Below, in pieces: positions 5,850 to 6,682 of a stretch of DNA of 6,682 bases. The notes under the pieces were generated by a model. That model worked only from the letters and a program-made list of their open reading frames with translations, had not been told where the DNA came from and ran no database searches. Where the stretch lies: contig JAIRSB010000188.1 in the NCBI GenBank assembly GCA_031255655.1, positions 1-6,682 of the forward strand, in the 5' to 3' direction. The translations under genes were made by a program, and so were the position numbers. Position 1 is the stretch's first letter. Each line of letters starts with the position of its first letter. This DNA is from Spirochaetaceae bacterium (GTDB lineage Bacteria > Spirochaetota > Spirochaetia > Treponematales > Breznakiellaceae).

Positions 5850-6360
5850 TGAGCGTCGTCACTTTTGTATCGCCAAGTTTCTTTCCGTATCCAAGAAAAG
5901 GAAGTCCGACAACTCCAAAGATTTCAGGAGTAATGGCTCCGGCCTCAGTCAGCAGTTCACAGGCAGCCTGAAGGGTACCTCCTGTCGCTATAAGATCATC
6001 AACTATCAGAATGCGGCTGTCCTTTTTTATATCATCAGGATTGATCTCAATCTCCGCCGATCCGTACTCAAGCTCGAATGATTTATGTGATGTTTTTCGC
6101 GGCAATTTTCCTTTTTTTCGCACAAGGATGAGCGGAATTCCCATACGGTACGCGAAAGGAGAAGCAAACACAAAACCACGCGCTTCAATTGCGGCTACCG
6201 CGCCAAATTTTTTATCGCCGTATATCTCAATCATACGGTCAATGCAAAAGCAAAATGCTTTAGGAGTGGTCAAAATACCAGTAATATCATAAAACAGTAT
6301 TCCTTTTGTGGGGAAATCCGGTACTTTACAAATATAATCATCAATGTTGAGCGCAGTCAT
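5830..6360 (-). CDS. apt: Adenine phosphoribosyltransferase
   Basis: Apt makes AMP from adenine and PRPP, the purine salvage step that also recycles adenine freed by other reactions; it is cytoplasmic. The product has 176 residues, typical for the family. Seen: the N-terminal PDFPTKGILFYDIT (14-27), AIEARGFVFASPFA (57-70), VRKKGKLP (80-87), the YGS...EIE strand (99-105), and the PRPP-binding signature ILIVDDLIATGGT (117-129) with the paired acidic residues D120-D121 and the glycine loop. ATG at 6358-6360. Only a weak GAG precedes it, and a -10-like box ends six bases upstream. Its 3' end overlaps the FliL-like gene by 20 bases, so the two form one unit. Confidence 0.96.
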   Translation of the reverse strand: MTALNIDDYICKVPDFPTKGILFYDITGILTTPKAFCFCIDRMIEIYGDKKFGAVAAIEARGFVFASPFAYRMGIPLILVRKKGKLPRKTSHKSFELEYGSAEIEINPDDIKKDSRILIVDDLIATGGTLQAACELLTEAGAITPEIFGVVGLPFLGYGKKLGDTKVTTLIDYNTE

Positions 6361-6366
6361 ATCAGA

Positions 6367-6396
6367 ACTCTATCTTGAAGTATTCGTTTTTGTCAA
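6367..6396 (-). promoter_or_regulatory. Candidate apt promoter
   Basis: On the minus strand a perfect TTGACA (6396-6391) is followed after 18 bases by TAGAGT (6372-6367), a four-of-six -10 match. GATAGA at 16 bases is an alternative with three matches. Transcription would begin around 6360-6362, at the apt ATG. The -35 lies 15 bases from the left end of the palindromic repeat at 6412. Confidence 0.5.
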
Positions 6397-6411
6397 GAAC
6401 TCGCGTTGCGT

Positions 6412-6569
6412 CACCAGCAATTCTCATTTTAGAAATTTTTCACATGAATAAAGCCCGAAATGACGATATAATTGATTTTATTTCAAGTTATTGTCTGCTA
6501 TTTCATGAATATTTCGTCTATATTTTGTTGCTTTAAGGTGTTGTTTTTCCAAAATGAGAATTGCTGGTG
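6412..6569. repeat. 158-base imperfect palindrome with perfect 19-base terminal inverted repeats
   Basis: CACCAGCAATTCTCATTTT (6412-6430) is the exact reverse complement of 6551-6569. Inside, further paired blocks continue the palindrome in register with small gaps: CAC 6441-6443 with GTG 6538-6540, TAAAGC 6449-6454 with GCTTTA 6530-6535, and GACGA 6462-6466 with TCGTC 6514-6518. TTCATGAA (6502-6509) is itself palindromic. The element is AT-rich and has no credible ORF. Its right arm recurs at 1-79. This fits a non-autonomous, MITE-like or REP-like intergenic repeat; a structured RNA or a regulatory dyad are alternatives. No transposase or clear target-site duplication is visible. Confidence 0.75.
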
Positions 6570-6584
6570 CGGCGGGGCAGATAC

Positions 6585-6611
6585 TAGACTTTTTCTCAAT
6601 TTTGTCATAAT
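6585..6611 (+). promoter_or_regulatory. Candidate promoter of the secreted-protein gene at the right edge
   Basis: CATAAT (6606-6611) matches the -10 consensus at five of six positions and is preceded by TGT, giving an extended -10. A weak -35, TAGACT (6585-6590), lies 15 bases upstream. The -10 ends eight bases before the ATG at 6620, and no Shine-Dalgarno sequence lies between. Confidence 0.45.
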
Positions 6612-6619
6612 ATTTCGAT

Positions 6620-6682
6620 ATGAAGCGCGTTTTTCTTTTAGTTTTTGCGCTCTGTTTAGCTCTGAACACCGCTTTTACTCAG
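6620..6682 (+). CDS. Start of a secreted protein (partial, runs off the window)
   Basis: An ATG at 6620 opens a frame of 21 codons to the edge of the window. It encodes a classic signal peptide: Lys2-Arg3, a hydrophobic core from about 4 to 15, then polar and small residues (NTAFTQ), with a likely cleavage after T-A-F or soon after. The single Cys (12) lies in the core and is not at a lipobox position. Nothing can be said about the mature protein. The frame, the promoter-like box just upstream and the signal peptide together make a real gene likely despite the short visible length and the missing Shine-Dalgarno sequence. Confidence 0.7.
   Translation, partial: MKRVFLLVFALCLALNTAFTQ

Noticed and set aside
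1..6569. The two repeat copies as ends of a composite mobile element carrying the whole window
   Set aside because: The genes between are core housekeeping genes, no transposase or integrase is present, and the copies differ at about 14 percent of positions; a dispersed intergenic repeat is simpler.

Overview
The window looks like chromosomal, mostly housekeeping DNA from a spirochaete, most probably a Treponema relative. This is an inference. It rests on the order rplM-rpsI-recX, which I recall from treponemes, on a short FliL-like protein, on a ComFB-type protein, and on several small exported proteins with no family I recognise. There are no phage, transposase, CRISPR, tRNA or rRNA genes.

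Layout. A rightward cluster runs rplM (ribosomal protein L13), rpsI (S9), recX (RecA modulator), acyP (acylphosphatase) and an exported, probably outer-membrane beta-barrel protein (119-2701). It converges on a leftward pair in which a small membrane-anchored protein of unknown function lies 12 bases upstream of ffh (SRP54 GTPase) (2733-4478). A divergent control region (4479-4596) separates that pair from a rightward gene for a ComFB-domain protein with an extra beta-rich C-terminal domain (4597-5292). This in turn converges on a leftward pair, apt (adenine phosphoribosyltransferase) and an overlapping FliL-like membrane protein (5358-6360). A 259-base intergenic region then leads to the start of a secreted protein that runs off the right edge.

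Function. The genes cover ribosome assembly, protein targeting to the membrane (Ffh), control of recombination (RecX), purine salvage (Apt) and envelope proteins. The ComFB and FliL-like genes are convergent neighbours. ComFB proteins are reported cyclic-dinucleotide receptors and FliL proteins act at the flagellar motor, so a motility or second-messenger link is possible but not shown by the sequence.

Unexpected structure. First, a 158-base imperfect palindrome with perfect 19-base terminal inverted repeats lies between apt and the last gene. Its right arm recurs at the left edge of the window, just before the rplM promoter, which suggests a dispersed palindromic intergenic repeat placed next to promoters. 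Second, four genes that begin a transcription unit (rplM, the gene upstream of ffh, apt and the last gene) lack a convincing Shine-Dalgarno site and have a -10-like box ending 6 to 8 bases before the start codon, as expected for leaderless mRNAs. Most other genes here have Shine-Dalgarno sites.
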